64,000 nt of DNA from JAEINY01 sp942490535 (GTDB lineage: Bacteria > Bacteroidota > Bacteroidia > Bacteroidales > Marinilabiliaceae), in NCBI GenBank assembly GCA_942490535.1, contig CALNXQ010000005.1, forward strand, positions 372,001-436,000, read 5' to 3'. The translations under genes were made by a program, and so were the position numbers. The notes beneath the pieces are model-generated. The model was not told the origin of the DNA, made no database searches, and saw only the letters and a program-made list of their open reading frames with translations. Shown here one piece after another: positions 53,799 through 62,690 of this stretch. The first letter of the stretch is position 1, and the number at the start of each line of letters is the position of its first letter.

Positions 53799-55337
53799 TC
53801 AAGCGCCCCAATTAGATCGGTCCAGACTTCGATACTGCACCGCTTCAGCCACATGATGCGACTGGATAGCCTCCGAACCCTCCAGATCAGCGATGGTGCG
53901 GGAAACTTTTAAGATGCGGTCATAGGCCCTTGCAGATAAATCAAGCTTTTCCATGGCTGTTTTCAAAATTTGCATGCCCGATTCATCCGGCGTGCCGAAT
54001 TTGGCCAACATGCGGCTATTCATCTGGGCATTGCAATGGACCTGCTCAGCTGCCTTAAAACGCTCATTTTGGATCTGCCGTGCCCGCACTACTCGCTCCC
54101 GCACCAAGATGCTTTTCTCAGCCGCAGGGGCCTCGGCCAGTTTATTAAAGGGCACCGGCACCACTTCAATGTGCAGGTCAATCCGATCCAGAAGTGGCCC
54201 TGAAATCCGGCTCAGGTACTTTTGCACGACGCCCGGACTGCACACACATTTTTTTTCGGGATGATTGAAGTAACCGCAAGGGCATGGATTCATACTGGAA
54301 ACCAGCATAAAACTGGCCGGATAATCAATGGTAAAGCGGGCGCGTGAAATACTGATGCGGCGATCTTCCAGTGGCTGACGCATCACTTCCAGCACGGTTC
54401 GTTTAAACTCGGGTAATTCATCCAGAAAAAGGACGCCGTTGTGCGCCAGTGAAATCTCTCCGGGCTGCGGAAAGGATCCACCACCGACGAGTGCTACATC
54501 AGAGATCGTATGATGCGGAGATCGAAAAGGTCGTTGGGTAATTAGCGAAACATTATTCCCTGTTTTCCCGGCAACGGAATGGATTTTAGTGGTCTCCAAT
54601 GCTTCGTCCAATGACAAGGGTGGCAAAATAGAAGCCAGTCGTTTGGCCAACATGGATTTGCCGGCTCCCGGAGGGCCTATCATAATCAGGTTATGACCGC
54701 CGGCAGCAGCAATTTCCAGGGCCCGCTTCACACTTTCCTGCCCTTTCACTTCGGAAAAATCGAAATCAACGTTTTGCGTGCCTTTTTCAAATTCTTCTTC
54801 TGTATTAATGATGACCGGACTGACGCCATTTCCACTGTCCAGGAAACGAACCACCTGCTTGATGTTTTCAAAACCAAAAACCTGTATCCCTTTCACAACT
54901 GCAGCTTCGCGTGCATTCTGAAGGGGTAAAATGCAGCCCTTGAAACCCTCTTCACGGGCCCGGATAGCCATGGGCAAGACCCCTTTAACAGGTTGCAAGC
55001 TACCATCCAGAGAGAGTTCTCCCATGATGATATAATCCTTCAATAAAGCAGTGGATATTTGTGTGGATCCAGCCAAGATACCGATAGCCAAAGGTAAATC
55101 ATAGGCCGATCCCTCTTTCCGGATATCAGCAGGTGCCATGTTAATGACAATCTTAAAACCAGGCCAGTTGAAACCGTTTACTTTCAAGGCCGACTCCACC
55201 CGCTGATGACTCTCTTTGACGGCATTATCGGGCAAGCCCACCATGGCAAAGCGAATCCCTTTCGAGACATTTACTTCAATAGTGATTGTATAGGCATCAA
55301 TTCCGCTGACCGCAGATCCAAAGGTTTTTACAAGCAT
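53799..55337 (-). CDS. YifB/ComM family Mg-chelatase-like AAA ATPase
   Basis: A 512-residue protein. The N-terminal Lon-like domain (about 1-180) includes ISTALLKDYIIMGELSLDG. The AAA+ Mg-chelatase core has Walker A MIGPPGAGKSMLAKRL (about 213-228) and Walker B LFLDELPEF. It carries a zinc-finger-like loop NPCPCGYFNHPEKKCVC and a C-terminal Mg_chelatase_C domain. In Vibrio the ComM homologue is a helicase that promotes branch migration in natural transformation. The presence of a TfoX-N protein elsewhere does not by itself imply competence. Confidence 0.9.
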   Translation of the reverse strand: MLVKTFGSAVSGIDAYTITIEVNVSKGIRFAMVGLPDNAVKESHQRVESALKVNGFNWPGFKIVINMAPADIRKEGSAYDLPLAIGILAGSTQISTALLKDYIIMGELSLDGSLQPVKGVLPMAIRAREEGFKGCILPLQNAREAAVVKGIQVFGFENIKQVVRFLDSGNGVSPVIINTEEEFEKGTQNVDFDFSEVKGQESVKRALEIAAAGGHNLIMIGPPGAGKSMLAKRLASILPPLSLDEALETTKIHSVAGKTGNNVSLITQRPFRSPHHTISDVALVGGGSFPQPGEISLAHNGVLFLDELPEFKRTVLEVMRQPLEDRRISISRARFTIDYPASFMLVSSMNPCPCGYFNHPEKKCVCSPGVVQKYLSRISGPLLDRIDLHIEVVPVPFNKLAEAPAAEKSILVRERVVRARQIQNERFKAAEQVHCNAQMNSRMLAKFGTPDESGMQILKTAMEKLDLSARAYDRILKVSRTIADLEGSEAIQSHHVAEAVQYRSLDRSNWGA

Positions 55338-55413
55338 AACAACAGTGATTTATAGGTAAGTTATAAAAAACCACTGTTAAAAGCTATACGCCCGAAGCAA
55401 TCCTCACAAATAA

Positions 55414-55743
55414 CTACCAGAGATGGAAGCCATTCAACTGACTGAAATAGATAATCAAGACCATGGTAGAAATGACAAGTGCCGACAAAGAATAAAGCAA
55501 GACGCGACGAACAAGCAGAATTTTATTGTGCGTCTCTAGATTATGCTGAATTTTTTTTCGCTGCACATAAGACAATCGCTTCCACTTGAAGTTATAGGAG
55601 TTGTCTTTTTTAGTGAGCGAATCCACAGCAATCAAACCTTTGTCAAAAAAGGAGCTATCTGAGCTGTGCAGCAAGGAATAAGAAAAGTCTTTATACCAGA
55701 AGGCATAGGTCAACTTTTTTAAAGATGATATCAAGCGTTCCAT
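55414..55743 (-). CDS. small hypothetical membrane-anchored protein
   Basis: A 109-residue protein with a basic, aromatic N-terminal region and one C-terminal membrane helix at about 77-102 (VLLYSLSALVISTMVLIIYF). ATG 55743 (MERLISSLKKLTYAF) is preferred, since the longer frame overlaps gmhA. I do not recognise a family. It lies 64 bases after the gmhA stop on the same strand. Confidence 0.5.
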   Translation of the reverse strand: MERLISSLKKLTYAFWYKDFSYSLLHSSDSSFFDKGLIAVDSLTKKDNSYNFKWKRLSYVQRKKIQHNLETHNKILLVRRVLLYSLSALVISTMVLIIYFSQLNGFHLW

Positions 55744-55807
55744 AATTACTACCTTTAAATTAACCCGTCCTCTCAAAACCAATTGAAAGATAGTAACTAC
55801 AAGCTCA

Positions 55808-56386
55808 TTACGCCAGCACTTTTCCTTCAATGTACTGAATTAATACATGAATGACCTTAATATGTATTTCTTGGATGCGATCGGAATACCCGGTATGAGG
55901 CACACGAATCTCCACATCGCAATAATCCTTCATTTCACCGCCTGTTTTTCCGGTCAGAGCCACTACTTTCATTCCTTTCTTACGGGCTTCTTTGGCCGCA
56001 TTCAACACATTGACAGAGTTACCACTGGTGCTGATGGCCACCAACACATCACCGGTTTTACCTACTGCTTCCACATAGCGCGAAAAAATGTAATCAAAAC
56101 CATAATCATTTCCCACACAGGTAATATGGGTCGGATCAGAAATGGCAATGGCCGCCATTCCGGGTCGGTTATCCCGAAAACGTCCGGTTAATTCCTCCGC
56201 AAAATGCATGGCATCACTCATGGATCCCCCATTTCCACACGAAATCACTTTACCACCCTCTGATATGGCCTGTGCCATTAAATCACCGGCACTTTGAATC
56301 TTGTCCCAATTGGATGCATCATTCATGAAACGGGTCAAGACCTGTTGGGCCTCTTCAAAACTGTGTAGGATATCCTCGCGTGTCAT
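55808..56386 (-). CDS. gmhA: sedoheptulose-7-phosphate isomerase-like SIS domain protein
   Basis: A 192-residue SIS-domain enzyme. GKVISCGNGGSMSDAMHFAE is the phosphosugar-binding loop. ELTGRF follows, with the later VAISTSGNSVNVL and HIKVIHVLIQYIE, as in GmhA. It would form D-glycero-D-manno-heptose-7-phosphate for LPS heptose. No other heptose genes are nearby, so a relative acting on another phosphosugar is possible. The start is ATG 56386, two codons inside the longest frame, which opens with TTG. Confidence 0.85.
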   Translation of the reverse strand: MTREDILHSFEEAQQVLTRFMNDASNWDKIQSAGDLMAQAISEGGKVISCGNGGSMSDAMHFAEELTGRFRDNRPGMAAIAISDPTHITCVGNDYGFDYIFSRYVEAVGKTGDVLVAISTSGNSVNVLNAAKEARKKGMKVVALTGKTGGEMKDYCDVEIRVPHTGYSDRIQEIHIKVIHVLIQYIEGKVLA

Positions 56387-56498
56387 AGTCAAATTTTAGG
56401 GAGGTAAAAGTACAACGGCTTTTTAAAAGTTAAAATTTTTTTTACTTAATTGACTGCTTATCTTTAAAGCCCGCACACCCCCATTGAAATTAGATGTA

Positions 56499-57311
56499 AT
56501 GAACCCATTAAAAAAACAACTCCATACCATCATTTTTGAAGCCGATACGAAAGCCGGTCGTTGGTTTGATATCGCCCTCATAGCCTTTATTCTAATCAGC
56601 ATTATCATTGTGATGCTGGAAAGCAATCCGGACTTATCTCCCCAATTCCAAGGCTGGCTGACCCTGGCCGAGTGGAGCGTAACAATATTATTCTCGGTGG
56701 AATACCTCCTGCGCATATGGATAACCAAACACTCCCGGCGCTACATTTTCTCTTTCTTTGGCATCATTGATTTGCTGGCCATTTTACCGGCTTTTATTGG
56801 TTTACTATTCACAGGCACCCAGATGCTCATTGTTTTACGATCCCTTCGCCTGATCCGTATCTTCCGGGTTTTAAAACTCACCCGATATGTAAAAGAAGCC
56901 TCTATTCTATGGTCCGCTCTCGTTGCCGGACGCAATAAAATTGGGGTCTTCCTGTTTGCTGTACTGATCCTGATCACCATTTTGGGCACAGTGATGTACA
57001 TTATTGAGAATCCATACAACCCCGGTTTTAAAAGCATCCCGGCCAGTATCTATTGGGCCGTTGTAACCTTAACAACCGTGGGTTATGGCGATATCGCCCC
57101 CATCACCACCTTGGGGCAATTAGTAGCAGGAATGATCATGATTATAGGTTATGCCATTATTGCCGTTCCCACGGGCATTGTCACCAGTGAGCTGGCCAAG
57201 GAAATACGCCACATCTCGCTGAATACTTACGTCTGCCCCTCCTGTTTTAGAGGCGGCCACGAGGATGAAGCCACTTTTTGCAAGTTTTGCGGCACCCGTC
57301 TGAAGGATTAA
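56499..57311 (+). CDS. voltage-gated-type K+ channel with C-terminal zinc ribbon
   Basis: A 270-residue six-TM ion channel. S1-S4 occupy about 20-140, with an S4 that is Arg-rich (LRSLRLIRIFRVLKLTRY). The pore is at about 165-225 with the selectivity filter TTVGYGD (192-198). After S6 comes a short linker, then a zinc ribbon with CPSC at 246-249 and CKFC at about 262-265. The ribbon could be a ligand, redox or assembly module. The ATG at 56499 precedes the conserved MNPLKKQLHTIIFE. Confidence 0.88.
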   Translation: MNPLKKQLHTIIFEADTKAGRWFDIALIAFILISIIIVMLESNPDLSPQFQGWLTLAEWSVTILFSVEYLLRIWITKHSRRYIFSFFGIIDLLAILPAFIGLLFTGTQMLIVLRSLRLIRIFRVLKLTRYVKEASILWSALVAGRNKIGVFLFAVLILITILGTVMYIIENPYNPGFKSIPASIYWAVVTLTTVGYGDIAPITTLGQLVAGMIMIIGYAIIAVPTGIVTSELAKEIRHISLNTYVCPSCFRGGHEDEATFCKFCGTRLKD

Positions 57312-57344
57312 ATTCCTGCATAAGGCCGTTTCAATATTACTTGT

Positions 57345-57352
57345 TATCTTTG
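57345..57352 (+). promoter_or_regulatory. -7 promoter element before the mutL block
   Basis: TATCTTTG matches TAnnTTTG exactly and lies 39 bases before the next ATG. A good -33 is missing at the right distance. It could drive the 57392 gene and mutL. Confidence 0.45.
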
Positions 57353-57391
57353 CACTATTAGCAGGCAGGCTTTGCCATTAACCGATGCAAC

Positions 57392-57718
57392 ATGAAGTTT
57401 ACATTTACCAAAGTAGCCAGGCACCGCACTTTCCAACATACCCCCATCTATTATGATGAGGCCAAAGAGGAACGGCAGGAGCGAATCAGACAGGCCAAAG
57501 AGGAGTTGGGAATATTAAGTGAGGAGGAAAAAGAGACTGGATATAAAGATCGTATCCGCGGGGGTATGCGCCGACGCATCAAGCCACACTACGAAATATC
57601 CAGGAGCATTAAGAAGCGGTCTAATTTAAGATTGATTGTTATTTTGATTGCCTTGATGATTCTGGGTTTTTACCTGATTCAGGAAGGTATGAAATGGTTA
57701 ACAGATTTTTTAGGATAG
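57392..57718 (+). CDS. small membrane protein of unknown function upstream of mutL
   Basis: A 108-residue protein with a charged N-terminal region. Helical, Glu/Lys/Arg-rich residues 23-75 (EAKEERQERIRQAKEELGIL) are followed by an Arg-rich patch (GGMRRRIKPHY) and one C-terminal membrane helix at about 79-100 (LRLIVILIALMILGFYLIQ). It looks like a tail-anchored membrane protein. The mutL gene starts 52 bases later. I recognise a similar small gene before mutL in related genomes, but no function. Confidence 0.6.
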   Translation: MKFTFTKVARHRTFQHTPIYYDEAKEERQERIRQAKEELGILSEEEKETGYKDRIRGGMRRRIKPHYEISRSIKKRSNLRLIVILIALMILGFYLIQEGMKWLTDFLG

Positions 57719-57770
57719 TAACAGAAGCTGGGGAAGCGATTACTAATCAGTAGAAAAAGGGAAGGGGAAC

Positions 57771-59675
57771 ATGTCAAATATTATTCAGTTATTGCCCGAT
57801 TCAGTGGCCAATCAAATTGCAGCTGGAGAGGTGATACAACGGCCTGCATCGGTAATTAAAGAGTTAATGGAAAATGCAGTGGATGCAGGTGCTACTGAAA
57901 TTCATGTGGTGACAAAAGAAGCAGGTAAAAATCTGATTCAGGTCATTGACAATGGTAGCGGCATGACTGAAACTGATGCCCGCATGGCTTTTGAACGGCA
58001 TGCTACCTCCAAAATTAAAAAAGCTGAAGATTTATTTGCACTCCGCACCATGGGCTTTCGTGGTGAAGCCCTTGCATCAATTGCAGCCATAGCGCAGGTG
58101 GAGCTCAAAACCCGCCAAAAAGAAGCTGAACTGGGCGTTCACATTTGCATCGCCGGCTCTGCTGTTGAATCGCAGGAAGCCGTGCAGTGCTCGCCAGGAA
58201 GTCAATTCATCATCAAAAATTTATTTTATAATGTGCCGGCTCGTCGTCGTTTTTTAAAACAGAACTCCACAGAGCTACGTCACATCATCAACGAATTTCA
58301 ACGGGTTGCTTTGGCCAATCCTCAGATTGCCATGAGCCTCACCCATAACGACGTGCCCTTGTTTCACTTGCCCAATGGCAACATCCGTCAGCGCGTCGTG
58401 AACATGATGGGCAAACAGATGGGCAATCAACTGATTCCAGTGGATACGGATGCGGTGATGGTGAAAATCACCGGATTCATCGGCAAACCCGAATCAGCAC
58501 GCAAAACATCGGGGGACCAGTTTTTCTTTGTAAACAATCGCTTCATGAAGCATCCATATCTGCATCGCTCGGTAATGGAAGCCTATGACAATATTTTGCA
58601 TCCCGAAACAGTACCCGCCTACTTTTTATGCCTGGAAGTGGATCCTCAAATCGTAGATGTGAATATCCACCCCACAAAGACAGAAATAAAATTCGAGAAC
58701 GAGCGGGCTATCTGGCAAATACTCAATGCTGCCATCCGGGAAAGTCTGGGTAAATTTAACATGATGCCGTCCATCGATTTTGACACGGCCGACCTCATTA
58801 ACATACCGGTAACCAAGTCAGCAGGCGAATTGGTGGAGCCAACCATTGAGGTGAACCCCTACTATAATCCCTTTGAAGAAGAGAGTCGTCAACAGGCTGC
58901 ACGTTCCTATGGAGGTGGTTCGGTATCTTTACCCTCAAAAGGATTTGGCAATGACCAATCCACCGACAACTGGGATTCGTTATACAATGGATTTGAATCG
59001 TCTCAGAATGATTTCTTCTCCACTGATCAACCCATCCAACCACCCCTGGAAGAAGAACCACAACCGGTTCAGCAAACCATTTTATCCTCCGGATTCAATG
59101 AAAACAGCCATCAGGGAGGTCGTTTTTTCCAGCTGAAAAACAAATACATCCTCACATCGGTTAAATCCGGTTTAATGATGATTGACCAGAAACGCGCCCA
59201 TGAACGCATCGTATTCGAAGGCTTCATGCGCTCACTGCAAAACGGTGCTTCCTTATCACAAAAAAGCCTGTTCCCGGAAGAACTCCATTTTGGCCCGGCT
59301 GAAACCGAAATGGTACGCGAATTAGTGCCGGATTTAATGATTTTAGGGCTTGAACTAAAAGAACAGGAAAATGGTACTTTCCTGGCTCAATCCACGCCGG
59401 CCGGCTTAGAAAATTCATCGGCGGCCCAACTGCTGGATGGCATCTTATGTGATTTCCGCGACGGAGAAGTGGATGCCGAGCGCCAAATATGTGAGCAAAT
59501 TGCCAGTTCCATGGCTAAACGCGCGGCGATTCCCTATGGTAAAGCACTAGGTCCACAGGAAATGAGTGAACTCTTTGATCAACTTTTTGCCTGCCAGGTG
59601 CCCAATTATTCGCCATCAGGAAAGCTGATCATCTCTATTTTGGATAATGAGGAAATGGACAAACGCTTTATTTAA
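57771..59675 (+). CDS. mutL: DNA mismatch repair protein MutL
   Basis: A 634-residue GHKL ATPase that couples MutS mismatch recognition to downstream repair. The N-terminal ATPase has ELMENAVDAGATEI, VIDNGSGM, HATSKI and TMGFRGEALASIAA. The transducer domain has NVPARRRFLKQ and DVNIHPTKTEIKF. A Gln/Pro/Ser linker spans about 350-445. In the C-terminal domain the nuclease motif normally written DQHAxxExxxxE reads DQKRAHERIVFE (472-483), with Lys at the usual His position. The second motif is ACQVPNYSPSGK instead of CPHGRP. Confidence 0.95.
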   Translation: MSNIIQLLPDSVANQIAAGEVIQRPASVIKELMENAVDAGATEIHVVTKEAGKNLIQVIDNGSGMTETDARMAFERHATSKIKKAEDLFALRTMGFRGEALASIAAIAQVELKTRQKEAELGVHICIAGSAVESQEAVQCSPGSQFIIKNLFYNVPARRRFLKQNSTELRHIINEFQRVALANPQIAMSLTHNDVPLFHLPNGNIRQRVVNMMGKQMGNQLIPVDTDAVMVKITGFIGKPESARKTSGDQFFFVNNRFMKHPYLHRSVMEAYDNILHPETVPAYFLCLEVDPQIVDVNIHPTKTEIKFENERAIWQILNAAIRESLGKFNMMPSIDFDTADLINIPVTKSAGELVEPTIEVNPYYNPFEEESRQQAARSYGGGSVSLPSKGFGNDQSTDNWDSLYNGFESSQNDFFSTDQPIQPPLEEEPQPVQQTILSSGFNENSHQGGRFFQLKNKYILTSVKSGLMMIDQKRAHERIVFEGFMRSLQNGASLSQKSLFPEELHFGPAETEMVRELVPDLMILGLELKEQENGTFLAQSTPAGLENSSAAQLLDGILCDFRDGEVDAERQICEQIASSMAKRAAIPYGKALGPQEMSELFDQLFACQVPNYSPSGKLIISILDNEEMDKRFI

Positions 59676-59676
59676 G

Positions 59677-59691
59677 CTGTCACATTGACAG
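59677..59691. promoter_or_regulatory. short palindrome after mutL
   Basis: CTGTCA-CAT-TGACAG starts one base after the mutL stop. It could be a small hairpin or a binding site for the downstream rhomboid genes. Confidence 0.3.
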
Positions 59692-59725
59692 ATTTTAAAA
59701 ATATTGATTTCAGCATGACACGTTT

Positions 59726-59755
59726 TTGCGGCATTCCTGCCGCAATTTCTTTCTT
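59726..59755 (+). terminator. intrinsic terminator after mutL
   Basis: TTGCGGCA (59726-59733) pairs with TGCCGCAA (59738-59745) around TTCC, followed by a T-rich tail. It separates mutL from the rhomboid block. Confidence 0.75.
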
Positions 59756-59912
59756 TTATCTAGCTGAACCGATTTGGCATTGAAGTTGTTAAAATAGGGT
59801 TCAGTAGCACTAATGCCTTCAAATTGGAGCCCTCCGGCAAAACCCGCTGATTCATTTCTTCAGGTTGCATAACACTCCGGGAATACCAACTTGATATAAA
59901 AAAATAAACGAG

Positions 59913-60641
59913 ATGAATTATCGTCCTTCACCTTTTGCAGGGTTACCTCCAATCACAAAAAACTTACTGATTATAAACGCCCTGTTTTTTCTGGCCACAT
60001 TGGCTTTTTCTAATGCAACAGGCATTGATTTGGTTGATTACCTGGGGTTGCACATGCCCATGTCAGAGCGATTCTTCCCGCATCAAATCATTACTTACAT
60101 GTTTATGCATGGTGATTTTGGGCATATCTTTTTTAACATGTTTGCGGTTTTCATGTTTGGTCGAACATTAGAAGCTGAATGGGGGCCTAAAAAGTTCATA
60201 ACCTTTTATGTGGTCACAGGTGTTGGTGCGGCAATTGTTCAACTCATAGTCAATTATATTACCATCGCTGTAATAGAATCCAAATTAACACCTCAACAAA
60301 TTCAGACTGTCTATACCGAGGGATTGAGCGTGCTGGACCGCAGTATGAACTACACCAATTCCCTAATGGCCCAATTAAACTTATCCATTAACACAGCTAC
60401 CATCGGAGCTTCAGGGGCCGTTTTCGGCATCTTAATGGGATTCGGAATGATGTACCCGGATGCCCGATTAATGCTCTTATTCCCACCCATCCCCATTAAG
60501 GGTAAATACATCGCTGTATTGGCCTTACTCATGGGAATCTATTTTGATTACCGGGGTAACGTGGCTCACTTTGCGCACTTGGGGGGAATGATTTTCGCTT
60601 TTTTTATGATCCGTTATTGGCGAAAAAAGGGGAATTATTAA
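59913..60641 (+). CDS. rhomboid family intramembrane serine protease (first copy)
   Basis: A 242-residue protein with six membrane helices. The catalytic serine is S167 in TIGASGAVFGILMGF (GxSG). The catalytic histidine is H222 in VAHFAHLGGMIFAFF. HGDFGHIFFNMFAVFMFGRT supplies the loop-1 HxxxxN-type motif. It is a complete active protease by sequence. The substrate is unknown. The second rhomboid follows after 45 bases. Confidence 0.92.
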   Translation: MNYRPSPFAGLPPITKNLLIINALFFLATLAFSNATGIDLVDYLGLHMPMSERFFPHQIITYMFMHGDFGHIFFNMFAVFMFGRTLEAEWGPKKFITFYVVTGVGAAIVQLIVNYITIAVIESKLTPQQIQTVYTEGLSVLDRSMNYTNSLMAQLNLSINTATIGASGAVFGILMGFGMMYPDARLMLLFPPIPIKGKYIAVLALLMGIYFDYRGNVAHFAHLGGMIFAFFMIRYWRKKGNY

Positions 60642-60686
60642 TAATTTAGTTCTATCATTTTTCTTTAAATAACTAGCTGCCCTCAC

Positions 60687-61541
60687 ATGAGCATCATTGA
60701 TGAAATAAAGCAATCGTACCGTCAAGGTGGTGTATTAACCAAATTGATCTACATCAACATTGCCGTTTTTGTAATCATCCGTTTATTACAATCTTTTATC
60801 CCCATAATGGAATGGCTATCGGTGCCATCATTGCCCAAGGCGCTGCTATTTCAACCATGGACAGTGTTCACCTACATGTTTGTGCACTACGATTTCCTAC
60901 ACATTATATTTAATCTCATCTATCTGTATTGGTTTGGCCGTATTTTCCTGGAGTTCTTCAATCCCCGTCAATTACTTGGGGTTTACTTATTGGGAGGTCT
61001 GTCAGGGGCTCTTCTTTATTTAGCGGCTTATAATTTCATTCCGGTGTTGTATCAGCATTTTCCATCTTCAATCTTGCTGGGTGCATCGGCATCGGTGATG
61101 GCTATTTTATTTGCCGTGGCCAGATATATGCCCGATCATCGTATTTACCTCATGTTTTTCGGCCCGGTAAAACTGCAATACATCGCCCTCGTGGCTTTTA
61201 TTCTTGATCTGATCAGCATTCCAACACTTGAAAATACCGGGGGCCATATTGCCCATATGGGCGGTGCCTTGTTTGGTTTTCTTTACGGCGGAAGCATTGC
61301 TAAAGGGACGGACATCACACTCGGCTTCAACCGGTTTATGGACAACCTGGCGAGTATCTTCTCCCGAAAATCAAAGATGAGGGTCACTCATAAACGCCCT
61401 ATTTCAGACCTGCAATACAACACAAAAAAAGTAAACACCCAGCGGGAAATCGATCGTATCCTGGAAAAAATTAAAGCCAGCGGCTACGACAGTCTAACCA
61501 AAGACGAGAAAAAAACCTTATTTGAAGCCAGCAAAGATTAA
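60687..61541 (+). CDS. rhomboid family protease (second copy) with C-terminal tail
   Basis: A 284-residue rhomboid with six helices and a basic C-terminal tail (about 205-284). The active-site motif is GASASVMAIL, with S134 in place and Ala in the position that is Gly in the usual GxSG; the histidine is H190 in GGHIAHMGGALFG. HYDFLHIIFNLIYLYWFGR is the loop motif. The tail ends with a repeat-free charged helix (IDRILEKIKASGYDSLTKDE) that recalls the C-terminal region of Bacteroidota rhomboids. Confidence 0.88.
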   Translation: MSIIDEIKQSYRQGGVLTKLIYINIAVFVIIRLLQSFIPIMEWLSVPSLPKALLFQPWTVFTYMFVHYDFLHIIFNLIYLYWFGRIFLEFFNPRQLLGVYLLGGLSGALLYLAAYNFIPVLYQHFPSSILLGASASVMAILFAVARYMPDHRIYLMFFGPVKLQYIALVAFILDLISIPTLENTGGHIAHMGGALFGFLYGGSIAKGTDITLGFNRFMDNLASIFSRKSKMRVTHKRPISDLQYNTKKVNTQREIDRILEKIKASGYDSLTKDEKKTLFEASKD

Positions 61542-61563
61542 CTTTATCCGTTAACCCAACGTT

Positions 61564-62661
61564 TTGAGAAAATTCTTTCGTTCCATATTTGCCCTCATTA
61601 GCCTAGTTACAGCAGGTACCTTGTTACTTTCAGTAGCAACGGCCTTTGTGAATCCTTACCATGCCTGGATATTGGCTTTCATGGGTTTTGGATTCCCCGT
61701 ATTGTGGATTCTGAACCTGATCCTTTTGGTCGTTTGGGCCTTAAAAAAACGCTGGCAACTACTCATTCCTCTTGTCGCTCTCCTATTGACATACGGCCAT
61801 TGGCAAAATGTTTTTCAATGGAAAGGTAAAACTGAATCGGATCTTAGCAGCTTGAACAAGCCATTATCGGTCATGTCGTTTAATGTGCGCATGCTGGATT
61901 ACTACAATTGGACGGGCCAAAAGAACGTGCACGAGAAAATATTTGACTTCATCCGCAAAGAAAACCCGGATGTCGTTTGCCTGCAGGAATTCTATACCGA
62001 CATGAAAAACAAAACATTCAGTGAGCACCATGTATTGGCACGGCTGAATCAGTACAAATACAAGCACATTGAATACAAAGCGGGTAAACGTGGACAGCGC
62101 AACTTCGGACTGGTCACCTTTAGCAAATACCCCATCCTGGAAAAACAGAGCTTAAAGTTTGAACACACCAGTAATTTCAGTATTCAAACAGATGTCAATG
62201 TAAAAGGCACACGCATTCGCATCTTCAACAATCATCTGGAATCGATTCGCTTCAATAATGAACAGCTCAACTTTCTGGATAGCCTCAACCATAAAAATGA
62301 GCAAGAACGCCGCGAAGGCGTAAAAGCCATTACCGGTAAAATGCGCAATGCCTTTAAACACCGGGCCAACCAGGCCGAAACCATTGGTCGCCACATTGCC
62401 AATTCAGCCTATCCGGCCATTGTTTGCGGTGATTTTAATGACACGCCTGTTTCGTATGTATATCGAAAAATGCGGGGCCACTTAAAGGATGCCTTTGTGG
62501 AATCGGGGAAAGGTTTTGGCGGAACTTACAATGGTCAACTACCATCCTTTCGCATTGATTTCATTTTTCACGATAAAGCCTTCGACTCCTATAATTTCCA
62601 GAAAATGGATGTGGATTATTCCGATCATTTCCCCATCATGACCGTGATTGATCTGAAATAA
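61564..62661 (+). CDS. membrane-anchored endonuclease/exonuclease/phosphatase (EEP) family protein
   Basis: A 365-residue protein. Three N-terminal membrane helices (about 5-30, 35-60 and 63-82) are followed by an EEP domain (about 100-365). Motifs: SVMSFNVRMLDYYNW, VVCLQEFYTD, RIFNNHLESI, VCGDFNDTPVSY and the final YSDHFPIMTV. The active-site residues are complete. The start is TTG 61564; no ATG exists before the first helix. It is 22 bases after the second rhomboid. Confidence 0.85.
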   Translation: MRKFFRSIFALISLVTAGTLLLSVATAFVNPYHAWILAFMGFGFPVLWILNLILLVVWALKKRWQLLIPLVALLLTYGHWQNVFQWKGKTESDLSSLNKPLSVMSFNVRMLDYYNWTGQKNVHEKIFDFIRKENPDVVCLQEFYTDMKNKTFSEHHVLARLNQYKYKHIEYKAGKRGQRNFGLVTFSKYPILEKQSLKFEHTSNFSIQTDVNVKGTRIRIFNNHLESIRFNNEQLNFLDSLNHKNEQERREGVKAITGKMRNAFKHRANQAETIGRHIANSAYPAIVCGDFNDTPVSYVYRKMRGHLKDAFVESGKGFGGTYNGQLPSFRIDFIFHDKAFDSYNFQKMDVDYSDHFPIMTVIDLK

Positions 62662-62690
62662 CCATTTTCAAATTCGGCCCCTATCTATTA

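Noticed and set aside
59716..59731. Sigma-54 promoter (TGACACG ... TTGC)
   Set aside because: The spacing between the -24 and -12 elements is one base short and the first GG is GA. The TTGC belongs to the mutL terminator stem.
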